DNA of 64,000 bases from Flavobacterium sp. MDT1-60 (GCF_014844035.1 NZ_CP062159.1:2046001-2110000), one strand, 5' to 3'. Positions 1 to 10,892 are shown, counted from the stretch's first letter. Numbers and translations are program-made. The notes: a model not told the origin generated them from the sequence alone.

Positions 1-36
1 CTCAACCATTCTATTAATTATCTAAATCAATTTTTT

Positions 37-3000
37 ATGACTAACTTTTTTACAATTAAAAGCAAATCAAAACTCCTAAAGTGCTTGGGGTTTCTATCGC
101 TGATGTTTCTGTTTTCTTTGAGTGCCAGTGCTCAGACAACAGTTACTGGAGTTGTTTCTGATGCTACTGGGCCTATTCCGGGTGCCAATGTGAATATTAA
201 AGGCACTAAAACAGGTGTTGTTACAGGTTTTGATGGAAATTATACTATTACGAATGTTCCTTCTAATGGAGTATTGGTATTTAGTTTTCTTGGTTTAACA
301 ACTAAAGAAGTGCCTGTTGCAGGTAAAACTAAGATTGATGCAGTATTACAGGAAAATTCTAATGCGCTGCAGGAAGTTGTCGTTATTGGTTATGGTACTC
401 AGCGAAAAGAAGCAGTAACAGGTTCTGTTGCTTCCATTAAAGGAGATATAGTTCGCGAAGTGCCATCGGCTAATATTACGCAGGCTTTACAAGGGCGTTT
501 AGCCGGAGTACAGATGACGCAAACCTCATCTAAGCCAGGTGCTGAAATGCAAATTCGTATTAGAGGTACGCGCTCCTTAACAGCAGATAATAATCCATTG
601 GTAGTACTGGATGGAATTCCTTTCGCTGGTTCAATTGGCGATATTAGTCCGGACAATATTAAAAGTGTTGACATTTTAAAAGATGCTTCGGCAACTGCTA
701 TTTACGGATCACGTGGTGCCAATGGTGTCATTTTGATATCAACAAATAAAGGTCAAAAGGGGCAAAAAGCAACCTTTACCTACAATACCTACAGTGGTTT
801 AAAAAATATTTTTGCCAAATTCCCAATGATGAACAATTCAGAATTTGTTGCATTACGTAAAATAGCTACTCTGCCGGGTTCTACTGCGCCGCTTTATGCA
901 AACGGTCCGGACGAAGCTGATAATGTAAATACAGATTGGCAGGATTTGATGTTTAGATCAGGTATCGTAACAAATCATGATATAGGAGTTTCTAGTGGTA
1001 CTGAAACTGGTAACTATAATTTTGGAGCTAGTTATTACAAGGAAGAAGCGGTATTACCTGGACAGGATTACGCACGTTTGACTCTGAGAGGTGCTGTTGA
1101 TCAGGCAATTGGTAAGTATTTCAAATTTGGTTTTACTACAAATAACAATTACTCCATTACAAACGGAGGTAATTTAGGTCTATACAGTACTTTAAGTACA
1201 ACGCCAATTGCTAATCCATATAATGCTAATGGTTCCCTGAAAAGAACTGTTAAGATGCCATTAGATGAAAACTGGGTATATACAAGAGAAACTATAGAAA
1301 ATTTGGACGATAAATGGATCGACCAGACAAAAGCATATAGTTCTTACAACAATTTATACGCTGAGTTAAAAATACCCGGTGTTGAAGGTTTAAAATATCA
1401 TATCGATTTAGGCGGTAATTTCCGTACTACTAATGGAGGTCAATATACAGGAGAAGGCGTATTTAGTGTCAATCCTACAACAGTTTCAACGGCTCAGATT
1501 GTTAACACTCTGAGTACTAACTGGGCAATCCAAAACTTACTTTCTTACGATCGTACCTTTGGAAAACATCAGGTAAATGCAGTCGCTATGTTCTCTTCTG
1601 AACAAACCAGTTACAACAGATCACAAATTAATGCAAAGGATGTTCCCTCTGATTCTTTTCAATTTTATAACTTAGGAAGAGCTGCAGGCGAGATTTCGAT
1701 TAACCCGGACAATCAGGATTATTATAAAAGTGGATTAATTTCTTATATGGCGCGTGCCATGTATTCTTATGACAATCGTTATATGATTACGGCTACTATT
1801 AGATCAGACGCTTCTTCAAGACTTGCGGAAGGACATAAATGGCATACCTATCCTGCTTTATCAGCCGGATGGAATGTTAAAAATGAATCCTTTATGCAAG
1901 ATGTCAGCTGGTTAGACCAGTTAAAGTTACGTGCGGGTTATGGAGAAACTTCTAACCAGGCAGTTGCCCCTTACTCTACACTTGGACTTTTAGCTTCCAG
2001 ACCATACAATTTTGGAGATGTAAACACTACAGGATATTATGTGTCTAAGCTGCCTAATCCTGATTTGGGTTGGGAATATTCCAGCACAATAAACTACGGA
2101 GTGGATTTTGCTTTCTTTAGAAATCGTTTAACCGGTACAGCAGAGTACTATGTTACAGATACAAAAGATATTCTTCTTGATGTAAACCTGCCTCCAACAG
2201 CCGGTGTTGGTAGTTACACGGCAAATGTGGGAGAAACTCAAAATAAAGGTTATGAATTGACTCTTAATGGAGCAATATTAGACAACTTTCATGGCTGGTC
2301 GTGGGATGTTGGAGTAAACTATTATTCTAACAAAAACAAGTTGGTTGCACTTTCTTCAGGACAACAAAGAGACGAAAACAACTGGTGGTTTGTAGGGCAC
2401 CCAATTGATGTCATCTATGATTATCAAAAAATAGGACTTTGGCAGGAAGGAGATGCAAATCTTACTAAATATGAGCCAGGAGGAAATGTGGGTATGATTA
2501 AAGTTAAATATGCAGGCGATTTCAATGCAGATGGTACGCCTACAAGACAAATTGGACCAGCAGACAGACAAATAATAGATGTAAATCCTGATTTTCAGGG
2601 AGGTTTCAACACTCGTGTAGCTTATAAAAATTTGGATCTTAGTGTAGTAGGTGCTTTTCAAAGTGGTGGAGTTCTTATTAGTACGCTGTACTCTTCATCA
2701 GGTTACCTAAATATGTTAAGCGGACGTAGAGGAAACGTAAAAGTAGACTACTGGACACCTGAAAATACAGATGCAAAATATCCAAGACCAGGAGGTGCTA
2801 CAAGTAACGACAATCCAAAATACGGATCTACTTTAGGATACTTTGATGCTTCTTATGTTAAAATTCGTACGATAACCCTTGGTTATAATGTTACAGAAAA
2901 ATTTATTAGGGATTTAGGAGTTGATAGATTTCGTCTTTACTGTACTATACAAAATCCGTTCGTAATCTATTCACCTTACCACAAAGAAACAGGTATGGAT

Positions 3001-3129
3001 CCCGAAACCAATTCATATGGTAACGAAAATGCAGCAACAACTGATTTTTACAAAAGACGTCTGCTAACATTGGGAACAAACACGCCTTCAACGCGTACTG
3101 TCTTACTTGGCCTTAATTTAACATTTTAA
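37..3129 (+). CDS. SusC/RagA-family TonB-dependent outer-membrane transporter
   Basis: Outer-membrane importer that works with the SusD-like lipoprotein encoded 12 bases downstream to bring oligosaccharides (or peptides) into the periplasm using TonB energy. Residues 1-32 are a signal peptide (LGFLSLMFLFSLSASAQ). Residues ~35-110 form the carboxypeptidase-regulatory-like domain typical of SusC. EVVVIGYGTQ marks the entry to the plug, which carries RIRGTRSL, PLVVLDGIPF and YGSRGANGVI up to ~240, and the rest is beta-barrel. A length of 1030 aa is normal for the family. The substrate is not readable from the sequence. The acetylesterase two genes downstream suggests an acetylated glycan, which is inference. 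The start lies 36 bases from the window edge, so the promoter is not visible. Confidence 0.95.
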   Translation: MTNFFTIKSKSKLLKCLGFLSLMFLFSLSASAQTTVTGVVSDATGPIPGANVNIKGTKTGVVTGFDGNYTITNVPSNGVLVFSFLGLTTKEVPVAGKTKIDAVLQENSNALQEVVVIGYGTQRKEAVTGSVASIKGDIVREVPSANITQALQGRLAGVQMTQTSSKPGAEMQIRIRGTRSLTADNNPLVVLDGIPFAGSIGDISPDNIKSVDILKDASATAIYGSRGANGVILISTNKGQKGQKATFTYNTYSGLKNIFAKFPMMNNSEFVALRKIATLPGSTAPLYANGPDEADNVNTDWQDLMFRSGIVTNHDIGVSSGTETGNYNFGASYYKEEAVLPGQDYARLTLRGAVDQAIGKYFKFGFTTNNNYSITNGGNLGLYSTLSTTPIANPYNANGSLKRTVKMPLDENWVYTRETIENLDDKWIDQTKAYSSYNNLYAELKIPGVEGLKYHIDLGGNFRTTNGGQYTGEGVFSVNPTTVSTAQIVNTLSTNWAIQNLLSYDRTFGKHQVNAVAMFSSEQTSYNRSQINAKDVPSDSFQFYNLGRAAGEISINPDNQDYYKSGLISYMARAMYSYDNRYMITATIRSDASSRLAEGHKWHTYPALSAGWNVKNESFMQDVSWLDQLKLRAGYGETSNQAVAPYSTLGLLASRPYNFGDVNTTGYYVSKLPNPDLGWEYSSTINYGVDFAFFRNRLTGTAEYYVTDTKDILLDVNLPPTAGVGSYTANVGETQNKGYELTLNGAILDNFHGWSWDVGVNYYSNKNKLVALSSGQQRDENNWWFVGHPIDVIYDYQKIGLWQEGDANLTKYEPGGNVGMIKVKYAGDFNADGTPTRQIGPADRQIIDVNPDFQGGFNTRVAYKNLDLSVVGAFQSGGVLISTLYSSSGYLNMLSGRRGNVKVDYWTPENTDAKYPRPGGATSNDNPKYGSTLGYFDASYVKIRTITLGYNVTEKFIRDLGVDRFRLYCTIQNPFVIYSPYHKETGMDPETNSYGNENAATTDFYKRRLLTLGTNTPSTRTVLLGLNLTF

Positions 3130-3141
3130 AAAAAGATAACG

Positions 3142-5061
3142 ATGAAACCGATACAAATAAAAACTTTTATGGTAACAGCAATGATAACGCTGTTCCTGGG
3201 AGCCTGTTCTAATGTTTTAGAAGAAGAACCTCGCAGTATTTACACTCCCGAATATTTTAAAACGGAAAAAGGGGTTATTGGAGGATTAACGTCAATGTAT
3301 GCACACTTACGTTATATTTACGGACAAGGTTACTATTACAATACAACTGAGACCGGAACTGATGAAGCAACTTACGCACAAAGTGCTGATGGAAACTTCA
3401 AGGATATGGACCTTTCCGGAGTAGGATCGATTACGCCTTCTTCCAGCCGTACCGATGCTTTGTGGCAACCTGCCTTCATTAACATCAATACTGCCAGTGG
3501 TATTATTGAAAATGCTCAGGCAATTGGAACTATTTCAAATGGAATGATTGCCGAAGCCAGATTTTTTCGTGCATTTGACTACTTTATGTTAGTTCAGACT
3601 TTCGGTGGAGTTCCATTAGATTTGGGTGCAGGAGAACTTAAATTCAACACAAGTCCTTCGAGATTTTCTGTTAGAAATACCGTGCCACAGGTTTATACCA
3701 AAGCTATTTTTCCGGATTTAGTGACAGCGGCAAATGATTTGCCAGATGTTGGAAGAGTAAAAGGCGGGGTAACTAAAACAGCTGCCAGACTTTATTTGGC
3801 TAAAGCTTATTTAACGTATGCATGGTGGTTGAAAAATCCAAATAACATTCCAACTTATCCGGAAGCTACTCGCGTTGATCCTGACGGACATGATGCAGCC
3901 TGGTATTTTCAAAAAGCTTATGATGTGGCAGCGGCCGGAATTGATAGTCACGGTTCATTTGCATTACAAGCTACCTATTATGATGTAAACTTAGGAAGCA
4001 ATGACCGCAACAGCGAAATTCTATTGTATGCGGACCACACTGAAAAAAGCGAATTTTTTAATGCCAGCAGTTTAACCTTTTCAAGTGGTTCTGCACCTGA
4101 AAATTTTGCTGTTTGGATGATGACTCCAAATTACACCAACATCAGAAGTTCAGGAGTAAGTTCAGTACAACGTGAAGCAGAGCAACATTTAGGACGCCCT
4201 TTTGTTCGTATGTGTCCAACTATTGGCGCAATCACAAACACATTTGCAGACAAAACAAATGATTCTCGTTACGATGGTACATTTACAACAGTGTATCGTG
4301 GCAACTGGAATAAAGCAGGAAATACTTCGCCAACATTAAATAATGCTAACGGCTTACCGGTTGCTCCGGGAGGTGCCATACTTTCATTCCTGAATAATGA
4401 TGATCCATCAGTTGTTTATAATACTGCAAACGGAGCTGTGGGAGCAGGAGTATTGCCGGGAAGATCAGATTTTGTTATAGCACCAAGTGGAATAAGCAGA
4501 ATTTTATTCCCTGGATTATGGAAACTGGGAGTTTACCGTACTGATGGTGCCGGAGGATTAGGTCAGCCTAATGCAGCAAGTACCCGTCCTTTTAATATAG
4601 CTAAATTATCAGAACTATATTTAATTGCAGCAGAAGCAGCGGTAATGGGTGCAGCTCCTCAAGGCGGAAAAAGTGCCAGAGAATTAGTAAATGTTTTACG
4701 TGCCCGTGCCGGAAAATGGAGATTTGACAACAATGGGAATGTGGTAAAAACAGTAGATAATAGTGCTGCAATGACTGCAGCGACACCTGCAATTATTGAT
4801 ATTAACTACATCTTAGCAGAACGTTCACGTGAATATTTTGGCGAAGGGTATCGTTGGTATGATTTAATTCGTACTCAAAAATGGGCAGAACTTGCAGGCT
4901 CATACCAAATTTGTGGTCCAGCTTATGGAAATCACACACCATTAACCGTAGCCAGAGACATTAAAGCATATCTCTATTTACGCCCGATTCCTCAATCTCA
5001 ATTTGATGCCATGATAATGACCGCTGAAGAAAAAGCAGTTTATCAGAATCCGGGATACTAA
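3142..5061 (+). CDS. SusD/RagB-family nutrient-binding outer-membrane lipoprotein
   Basis: Surface lipoprotein that caps the SusC barrel and captures the substrate. The signal peptide ends in a lipobox (FLGACSN, Cys ~22). The early EEEPRSIYTPEYF region, the N-terminal TPR-like helices (AEARFFRAFDYFMLVQTFGGVPL, split here as AEARFFRAFDYF and FGGVPL) and the C-terminal RSREYFGEGYRWYDLIRTQKW are hallmarks of SusD. 639 aa is within the family range. The gene follows susC by 12 bases, so the two are co-transcribed, and a strong hairpin terminator lies about 100 bases after the stop. Confidence 0.94.
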   Translation: MKPIQIKTFMVTAMITLFLGACSNVLEEEPRSIYTPEYFKTEKGVIGGLTSMYAHLRYIYGQGYYYNTTETGTDEATYAQSADGNFKDMDLSGVGSITPSSSRTDALWQPAFININTASGIIENAQAIGTISNGMIAEARFFRAFDYFMLVQTFGGVPLDLGAGELKFNTSPSRFSVRNTVPQVYTKAIFPDLVTAANDLPDVGRVKGGVTKTAARLYLAKAYLTYAWWLKNPNNIPTYPEATRVDPDGHDAAWYFQKAYDVAAAGIDSHGSFALQATYYDVNLGSNDRNSEILLYADHTEKSEFFNASSLTFSSGSAPENFAVWMMTPNYTNIRSSGVSSVQREAEQHLGRPFVRMCPTIGAITNTFADKTNDSRYDGTFTTVYRGNWNKAGNTSPTLNNANGLPVAPGGAILSFLNNDDPSVVYNTANGAVGAGVLPGRSDFVIAPSGISRILFPGLWKLGVYRTDGAGGLGQPNAASTRPFNIAKLSELYLIAAEAAVMGAAPQGGKSARELVNVLRARAGKWRFDNNGNVVKTVDNSAAMTAATPAIIDINYILAERSREYFGEGYRWYDLIRTQKWAELAGSYQICGPAYGNHTPLTVARDIKAYLYLRPIPQSQFDAMIMTAEEKAVYQNPGY

Positions 5062-5161
5062 AAAGAATTAAATATTGAGACAAATTTGGTTAGATCTAAA
5101 AGTAGTTAGTAGTTATAAGTTCTTTTACAGATTATTTATAACATAATGTAAGTTTGTTTCC

Positions 5162-5196
5162 AAAAAAGCCGGGAGTTTATTTCTTTCGGCTTTTTG
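5162..5196 (+). terminator. Rho-independent terminator after the SusC/SusD pair
   Basis: The arms AAAAAGCCG and CGGCTTTTT flank a loop of about 15 bases and run into a T-rich tract. This closes the susC-susD transcript before the acetylesterase gene, so that gene probably has its own promoter in the 90 bases that follow. Confidence 0.75.
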
Positions 5197-5288
5197 TTGT
5201 TGAAGTAATGAAATGTTTTTATTGTAAATATTTCAGCGTAAATTCAACAACAGAACAATGATAATCCGGATTTTAAAAGAAAAATAAA

Positions 5289-7205
5289 ATGAAAAAAATA
5301 CTCATCTTTATAACATTGTTTATTTGTAGCGGTATTTATGCTCAGATAAAATTGCCGAGGTTAATTAGCGATGGAATGGTTTTGCAACGCAATATTCCGC
5401 TGAAAATATGGGGCTGGGCATCGCCAAATGAAAAGATCGAAATTAACTTCAATCAAAAAAAGTTTAAAACGACAGCTGCGAAAGACGGGAACTGGATCGT
5501 TACACTGCCGTCTCAAAAAGCAGGAGGACCATACGAAATGACTTTATCTGCCAGCAATACTATTGTGCTGAAAAATATCCTGATTGGTGATGTCTGGCTT
5601 TGTTCAGGACAATCTAATATGGAGCTTCCAATGGAACGTGTTAAGGGTAAATATAAAGAGGTAATTGCAAAAATTGATAATAACAATATCAGACAATTTT
5701 TAGTACCTGATCAATATGAATTTGCAAAAGAAAATAGAGATTTTTTATCAGGAGAATGGCTTTCGGCTAATCCGGAAAATATCTTAAAATTCTCAGCAGT
5801 AGCTTATTTTTTTGCGGATGAAATCTATCAAAAATATAAAATCCCAATTGGATTAATTAATAGCGCTTTAGGAGGTTCTCCTGCCGAATCATGGATCAGT
5901 GTAGAAGCGGTTAAAAAGTTTCCTGAATATGATGTTGAATATCAGAAATTCAAAGATGGAACATTAGGTGCTCAAATTGAAGCAAGTGATAAAAAGATTA
6001 ACTCGACCTGGTACTCCACGATAAATAATGAGGATGAAGGTTTGAAAAATAAATGGTCAAATCCTGACTTGGAAGATAGTGACTGGAAAAACATGAATAT
6101 TCCCGGATATTGGGCTGACAATGAACTAGGAAATGTAAATGGTGTTGTTTGGTTCCGAAAAGAATTTGCAGTTTCAAATTTAAAAGAAAGCAATGCGAAA
6201 CTAATTTTAGGAAGAATTGTCGATGCTGATTCGGTTTATGTAAACGGCCATTTTGTGGGCACAACATCGTATATGTATCCGCCAAGAATTTATCCTTTTG
6301 ATGCGAAGTTTCTAAAAGAAGGAAAAAATGAAATTGCCATTCGCGTAATCAATAATTCAGGACGAGGTGGTTTTGTTGAAGATAAACCATACGAATTGAT
6401 TTTAGGTAATGAAGTTATCGATTTGAAAGGTTCATGGAAATACAAATTAGGAGTAAAAATGCTGCCTTTGCCGCCGCAGACTTTTATAAGATGGAAACCT
6501 GTTGGATTGTACAATGCGATGATTGCGCCTTTGAAAAATTATGCGATAAAAGGCGTGCTTTGGTATCAGGGAGAATCGAGCACTAAAAAGCCACAGGAAT
6601 ATTCGGCATTGATGGAAACCTTAATTACGAATTGGAGAGCAGAGTGGAAGCAAGGTGCTTTTCCGTTTTTATATGTACAGCTTACTAATTTTATGGCTCC
6701 AAAAACAGAGCCAGGCGAAAGTAACTGGGCTGCATTGAGACAACAGCAAAAAAATACTTTAGGAGTTCCGAATACAGGAATGGCAGTAACAATTGACATT
6801 GGGGAATGGAATGATATTCACCCTTTAAACAAATACGATGTTGGAAAAAGACTTTCTTTATTGGCCAGAAAAATGGTTTATGGAGAAAAAAATCTTGTTG
6901 CTTCAGGGCCACTTTTTAAATCTATGGTACAAAAAGGAAATGCACTTGTTTTGAGTTTTACCGATATCGGAACAGGTTTAATGGCTAAAGACAACAAACC
7001 TTTGAAGGCTTTTGAAATTGCTGGAGAAGACGGTAAATTTGTTTGGGCTAATGCCATAATTGAAGGCGATAAGATTATAGTTTCAAACGCGACTGTTTTA
7101 AATCCAACAAGAGTACGTTATGCCTGGGCAGACAATCCGGATCAGGCTAATTTATACAATAAAGAAAATTTGCCGGCTTCTCCTTTTGAAGCCAAATTGA
7201 ATTAG
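5289..7205 (+). CDS. Sialate O-acetylesterase-type SGNH hydrolase, secreted
   Basis: Predicted to remove O-acetyl groups from sugars (sialic acid or other acetylated glycans) in the periplasm or at the cell surface. Residues 1-18 are a signal peptide (IFITLFICSGIYAQ). A small beta domain follows, then block I of the SASA/SGNH fold, CSGQSNMELPM (nucleophile Ser ~109), later LWYQGESS (block III-like) and NDIHPLNKYDVG with the catalytic Asp/His pair. Residues ~240-390 (DSDWKNMNIPGYW, GVVWFRKEF, VYVNGHFVGTT) look like a galactose-binding jelly-roll inserted between the catalytic blocks, as in several Bacteroidota acetylesterases. 638 aa fits that architecture. It follows SusC/SusD and probably acts on the imported glycan. 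Confidence 0.9.
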   Translation: MKKILIFITLFICSGIYAQIKLPRLISDGMVLQRNIPLKIWGWASPNEKIEINFNQKKFKTTAAKDGNWIVTLPSQKAGGPYEMTLSASNTIVLKNILIGDVWLCSGQSNMELPMERVKGKYKEVIAKIDNNNIRQFLVPDQYEFAKENRDFLSGEWLSANPENILKFSAVAYFFADEIYQKYKIPIGLINSALGGSPAESWISVEAVKKFPEYDVEYQKFKDGTLGAQIEASDKKINSTWYSTINNEDEGLKNKWSNPDLEDSDWKNMNIPGYWADNELGNVNGVVWFRKEFAVSNLKESNAKLILGRIVDADSVYVNGHFVGTTSYMYPPRIYPFDAKFLKEGKNEIAIRVINNSGRGGFVEDKPYELILGNEVIDLKGSWKYKLGVKMLPLPPQTFIRWKPVGLYNAMIAPLKNYAIKGVLWYQGESSTKKPQEYSALMETLITNWRAEWKQGAFPFLYVQLTNFMAPKTEPGESNWAALRQQQKNTLGVPNTGMAVTIDIGEWNDIHPLNKYDVGKRLSLLARKMVYGEKNLVASGPLFKSMVQKGNALVLSFTDIGTGLMAKDNKPLKAFEIAGEDGKFVWANAIIEGDKIIVSNATVLNPTRVRYAWADNPDQANLYNKENLPASPFEAKLN

Positions 7206-7210
7206 TATTA

Positions 7211-7248
7211 AAAAAAAGCAGGATTTCAATACGAAATCCTGCTTTTTT
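7211..7248. terminator. Bidirectional terminator between convergent genes
   Basis: A-run, then AGCAGGATTTC, a 5-base loop, GAAATCCTGCT and a T-run. The stem is perfect and has T-tracts in both directions. It serves the plus-strand acetylesterase and the minus-strand kinase, which end within 50 bases of each other. Confidence 0.88.
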
Positions 7249-7251
7249 ATT

Positions 7252-10200
7252 TTATTGTTTTTGAACCGGAAGATAAATATCAAAAGTAGCTCCTTTGTTC
7301 TTTTCACCTGTAGCGGTAATAATTCCGTTGTGGTTGTCTACAATTTTTTTCACAATGGCAAGTCCAATTCCAGTTCCTGTATATTCTAACTTCCCATGTA
7401 AACGCTGGAAAACTTCAAAAATTTTGGAGCTGTATTGCTGTTCAAAACCAATTCCGTTGTCAGAAATCTGGATATGGCAATAGTTGGTGTCTTCTTCCAG
7501 TCTTTTATCATTTAAAAGTGCTCCTTTTACAATTTTACTTTGAATTTTTATGACAATTGGTGTTTCAGGATTTGAGAATTTAAGGGAATTGCTCACTAAA
7601 TTATATAAAAGCTGTCTAAATTGAAACGGAATAATATTAACTTCACAATTCTCACAGTTTTCAATTGTGGCATTTTTTTGTTCAATTTCTTCTTTTAAAT
7701 CGTCTTTTACTTCATCAATAATTTTAGAAAGATCAGTTTTCTCAAAAACGCGTTCCTGAATATTAGTTCTGGAATAAGAAAGTAAATCATTAATTAACGT
7801 TTGCATTCGTTGTGCAGCATTTTGCATTCGTTGAAATTTATCTTTACCTGCACTGGATAAGTTTTCAAACTCTTTTTCCAGAATTAATGTAGCAAAAGTT
7901 TGAATTTTCCTTAGAGGTTCCTGCAAATCATGACTGGAGATATAAGCAAATGACTGAAGTTCCTGATTCATTTTCTCCAGCTCTGCATTTTTTTGTTCCA
8001 GTTCTAAAGCATTTAGTTTTATTTTATCATCCGCTTTCTTTTTCTCTGTTAAATCGTGTGTCACTTTTGAAAAACCAATAACCTGACCTTTTTTATTATG
8101 AACGGCTGTAATGACAACACTTGCCCAGAAGTGACTTCCATCTTTACGAACGCGCCAGCCTTCTTGTTTCGCTTTTCCTTTTTCTATAGCAATAGTGAGG
8201 AGTTTTTTAGGAAGATTGCTTTTTTGATCTGATTCGGTGTAAAAATTAGAGAAATTTTTCCCAATAATTTCTTCGGCCTTATAGCCTTTTATTTTTTCAG
8301 CACCTAAATTCCAATTCTCAACAATTCCTTCACGATTAAGATACAAAATAGCGTAATCCTGAACTTCTTCAACCATTAAATGATAACGTTCTTCACTTTT
8401 TTGGAGTGATTCGTTCATTAAATTTAATTCTTTAGTTCTGGCAGTTACTTGTTGCTCCAGTTCATGCGTAAAAGCTTTTTCGGTATGAATGTCAGTAAAG
8501 GCACCAACCCATTTGATTATAGTATTGTCTACATCTAAAACTGGTTCGCCAATTACGGTATGCCATCTGTAATTGCCATCTTTTCTTCTAACACGAACAT
8601 CACAGCGGTACGCTTCGCCAGTAGCTAAACTATGGCTCCATATTTTGGCATTTTCGTCAAAATCATCAGGATGAATCATCGCTCTCCATTCCGCTTCGCC
8701 AACAGGGTGAATTCCGGTGTATTCAAACCATTTTCCTGAAGCGAATAATGCATTTCCTTTTTCATCGGTTTCCCAAATTAATTGTGGAATGCTTTCAGTT
8801 AGTGAGCGAAATTTTTTCTCGCTTTCTTCGAGTTCATGTTGATGATTTTTTTCATCAGTAATATCTCTTATGGTTCCTATTAACTTTTCTGGTTTATTAT
8901 CTTCATCATAGAAAAGTTTCCCCTTGCCTTCCATCCAATGAATTGAGCCGTCAATCCAAATCATTCTGGCTTCATAATTCAGATAACCAGTAGTTAGAGC
9001 TTCTTTAAAAGCTTTATTTCGAATAGGCATATCATCCGGATGAAGATGTTTGAGTAATTGATCGTGAGTTAATTTTTTATTCTCTTTGTAACCACCAACA
9101 ATTTCGAGATATTTTTGCGAATAAATAGGTTCCCTTGTTTTTACGTTCAATTCCCAGGTTCCTAATTCACTGGCCTCTAAGATAATTTTAAGCCTTTCTT
9201 CGTTTTGTTCTATTTCTTTTCTGGTGTCAACTTTTTCGCTGACTTCAGTGACAGTTACGATGATGCCTGAAATGGTTCCGTCTTCTTCTTTTAAGGGAGA
9301 ATACAGAAAATCAAAATAGGAGATTCTTAGTTTTCCATAACGATTAAGCGGAATAGGGACTTCATACCCGTGAAACGGAACTCCGGTCGTTAAAACATTA
9401 TATAATAAAGAACTTACACTTTCCTCAACTTCCGGTAAGGAATCAAATAAAGGTCTTCCAATAAAGGTGCTTTCTGGTCTGTCAACTAATTTTAGATAAG
9501 CCTCATTGGCCATTTCAACCATATAGTTGGAGCCACGTAAAATCGTAATTCCTATAGGAGCTTGTTTTACTGTATTTCTGAAACGTTTGTCACTTTCTTC
9601 TATTCTTTTTTTAGCGAGATTAAGATCGGTAGTTTCAGCTGCGGTATTCATTACACCATAAATGTTCCCATTTATATCATACAATGGTGTAAAACTATAA
9701 TCAAAATAAAAGGTTTCTAATGCACCATTTATAGTAAGATCAATACGGGTATTTTTAGAATGGAAAGATTCACCAGTTTCAAAAACACGACTAATTTGAT
9801 CAAAAACCAATTGATTATCAAGTTCCGGCAAAATTTCTGTATATAATTTTCCAACGACATCATTACCTTTTCCCCAAACATCCATAATAGCTTGGTTAGC
9901 AAGTTCAATGCGTTTTTCTTTCCCTACATAAACACCAATCGGGAAAGGCGCATTATCTACTAATTGTCTTATTTTTTGCTCGCTTTCTATAACTTTAGAA
10001 CGCGCTAAAACTTGTGCAGTTACTTCAGTCCCTACAACCGCAACACCAGAAATTGTACCGTCTACAGCTCTGAGCGCTTCATAAACAAAATTAATATAAG
10101 TGTTTTCTATTTTTCCATTACGGGGAAGTTGAATGAGGTGTTCATTAGCAATGAATTTCTCACCAGTTTTATAAACATTATTCAGTAAAATTTCTAAATC

Positions 10201-10881
10201 CTGATTTTGGGCTTCAGGCAGGGCTTCAAAAATAGGTTTATTAATTACCTTTTCAAGTTCTGTTCCCCATAGCTGAATCATCTGATCATTGGCAATTTCA
10301 ACTATATGATTTTCTCCCCTAAATACACACATTGCGCCTGGCGCCTGCATAATGTTATTTATAAAGCGATCATTATTTTCTTTTAACGCTTCAGTGGCTC
10401 TTTTCTTTTCGGTAGTTTCGATTACAGTAACGAACACTCCGCCAACTGAACCATCTTCTTTTCTAATTGGACTGTATGAAAAATCAAAGTAGCATTCTTC
10501 TATAAAACCATTTCTGTTTAATGGTAACATAAAATCAGGGAAACCAACAGGCTTACCTTCCATTACGCCATCAAACATAGGCCCGATTATGTCCCATATT
10601 TCAGAGAATGTTTGTTTGGTACTAATTCCTAAAGCTTCAGGATGTTTTGTCGAACCTAAAATGGGCCGATATCCGTCATTGTATAACTGTGTATAATCAT
10701 CACCCCATGCAATATACATTCCGAAAGGATTGTCCAGCATCATTGCCACCATCGTACAAAGGCTTTGAGGCCAGGTTGAAGGATCGCCTAGTGCCGTTTT
10801 ACTCCAGTCTTTGGCACGAATCAATTCGCCCATTTCTCCACCACCGGCTAGAAAATAATGTTCCTTATTTGTACGGCTCAT
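7252..10881 (-). CDS. Cytoplasmic multi-PAS sensor histidine kinase
   Basis: Soluble sensor kinase without signal peptide or transmembrane segments. The N-terminus (GGGEMGELIRAKDWSKTALG, WGDDYTQLYNDGYRPILG) is the PAS-like domain common to bacteriophytochrome-related kinases. I count about seven PAS or PAC repeats between residues ~15 and 960. Four of them share the same spacing around a PAC-like strand (e.g. FDFSYSPIRKEDG, YFDFLYSPLKEEDG). A coiled coil leads to the HisKA H-box SSHDLQEPLRKI, then the ATPase boxes NLVSNSLKFS (N), DNGIGFEQ (G1) and GTGIGLAIVKK (G2). The C-terminus ends shortly after, with no receiver. The receiver gene 11 bases upstream is its likely partner. The ligand is unknown. 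Confidence 0.93.
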   Translation of the reverse strand: MSRTNKEHYFLAGGGEMGELIRAKDWSKTALGDPSTWPQSLCTMVAMMLDNPFGMYIAWGDDYTQLYNDGYRPILGSTKHPEALGISTKQTFSEIWDIIGPMFDGVMEGKPVGFPDFMLPLNRNGFIEECYFDFSYSPIRKEDGSVGGVFVTVIETTEKKRATEALKENNDRFINNIMQAPGAMCVFRGENHIVEIANDQMIQLWGTELEKVINKPIFEALPEAQNQDLEILLNNVYKTGEKFIANEHLIQLPRNGKIENTYINFVYEALRAVDGTISGVAVVGTEVTAQVLARSKVIESEQKIRQLVDNAPFPIGVYVGKEKRIELANQAIMDVWGKGNDVVGKLYTEILPELDNQLVFDQISRVFETGESFHSKNTRIDLTINGALETFYFDYSFTPLYDINGNIYGVMNTAAETTDLNLAKKRIEESDKRFRNTVKQAPIGITILRGSNYMVEMANEAYLKLVDRPESTFIGRPLFDSLPEVEESVSSLLYNVLTTGVPFHGYEVPIPLNRYGKLRISYFDFLYSPLKEEDGTISGIIVTVTEVSEKVDTRKEIEQNEERLKIILEASELGTWELNVKTREPIYSQKYLEIVGGYKENKKLTHDQLLKHLHPDDMPIRNKAFKEALTTGYLNYEARMIWIDGSIHWMEGKGKLFYDEDNKPEKLIGTIRDITDEKNHQHELEESEKKFRSLTESIPQLIWETDEKGNALFASGKWFEYTGIHPVGEAEWRAMIHPDDFDENAKIWSHSLATGEAYRCDVRVRRKDGNYRWHTVIGEPVLDVDNTIIKWVGAFTDIHTEKAFTHELEQQVTARTKELNLMNESLQKSEERYHLMVEEVQDYAILYLNREGIVENWNLGAEKIKGYKAEEIIGKNFSNFYTESDQKSNLPKKLLTIAIEKGKAKQEGWRVRKDGSHFWASVVITAVHNKKGQVIGFSKVTHDLTEKKKADDKIKLNALELEQKNAELEKMNQELQSFAYISSHDLQEPLRKIQTFATLILEKEFENLSSAGKDKFQRMQNAAQRMQTLINDLLSYSRTNIQERVFEKTDLSKIIDEVKDDLKEEIEQKNATIENCENCEVNIIPFQFRQLLYNLVSNSLKFSNPETPIVIKIQSKIVKGALLNDKRLEEDTNYCHIQISDNGIGFEQQYSSKIFEVFQRLHGKLEYTGTGIGLAIVKKIVDNHNGIITATGEKNKGATFDIYLPVQKQ

Positions 10882-10892
10882 TCTAAAACTAT

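Noticed and set aside
9626..9642. Near-match to the promoter element (GGTAGTTTCAGC)
   Set aside because: Inside the kinase coding region, incomplete core, no correctly spaced -7 box. The same applies to partial matches near 41467 and 51306.
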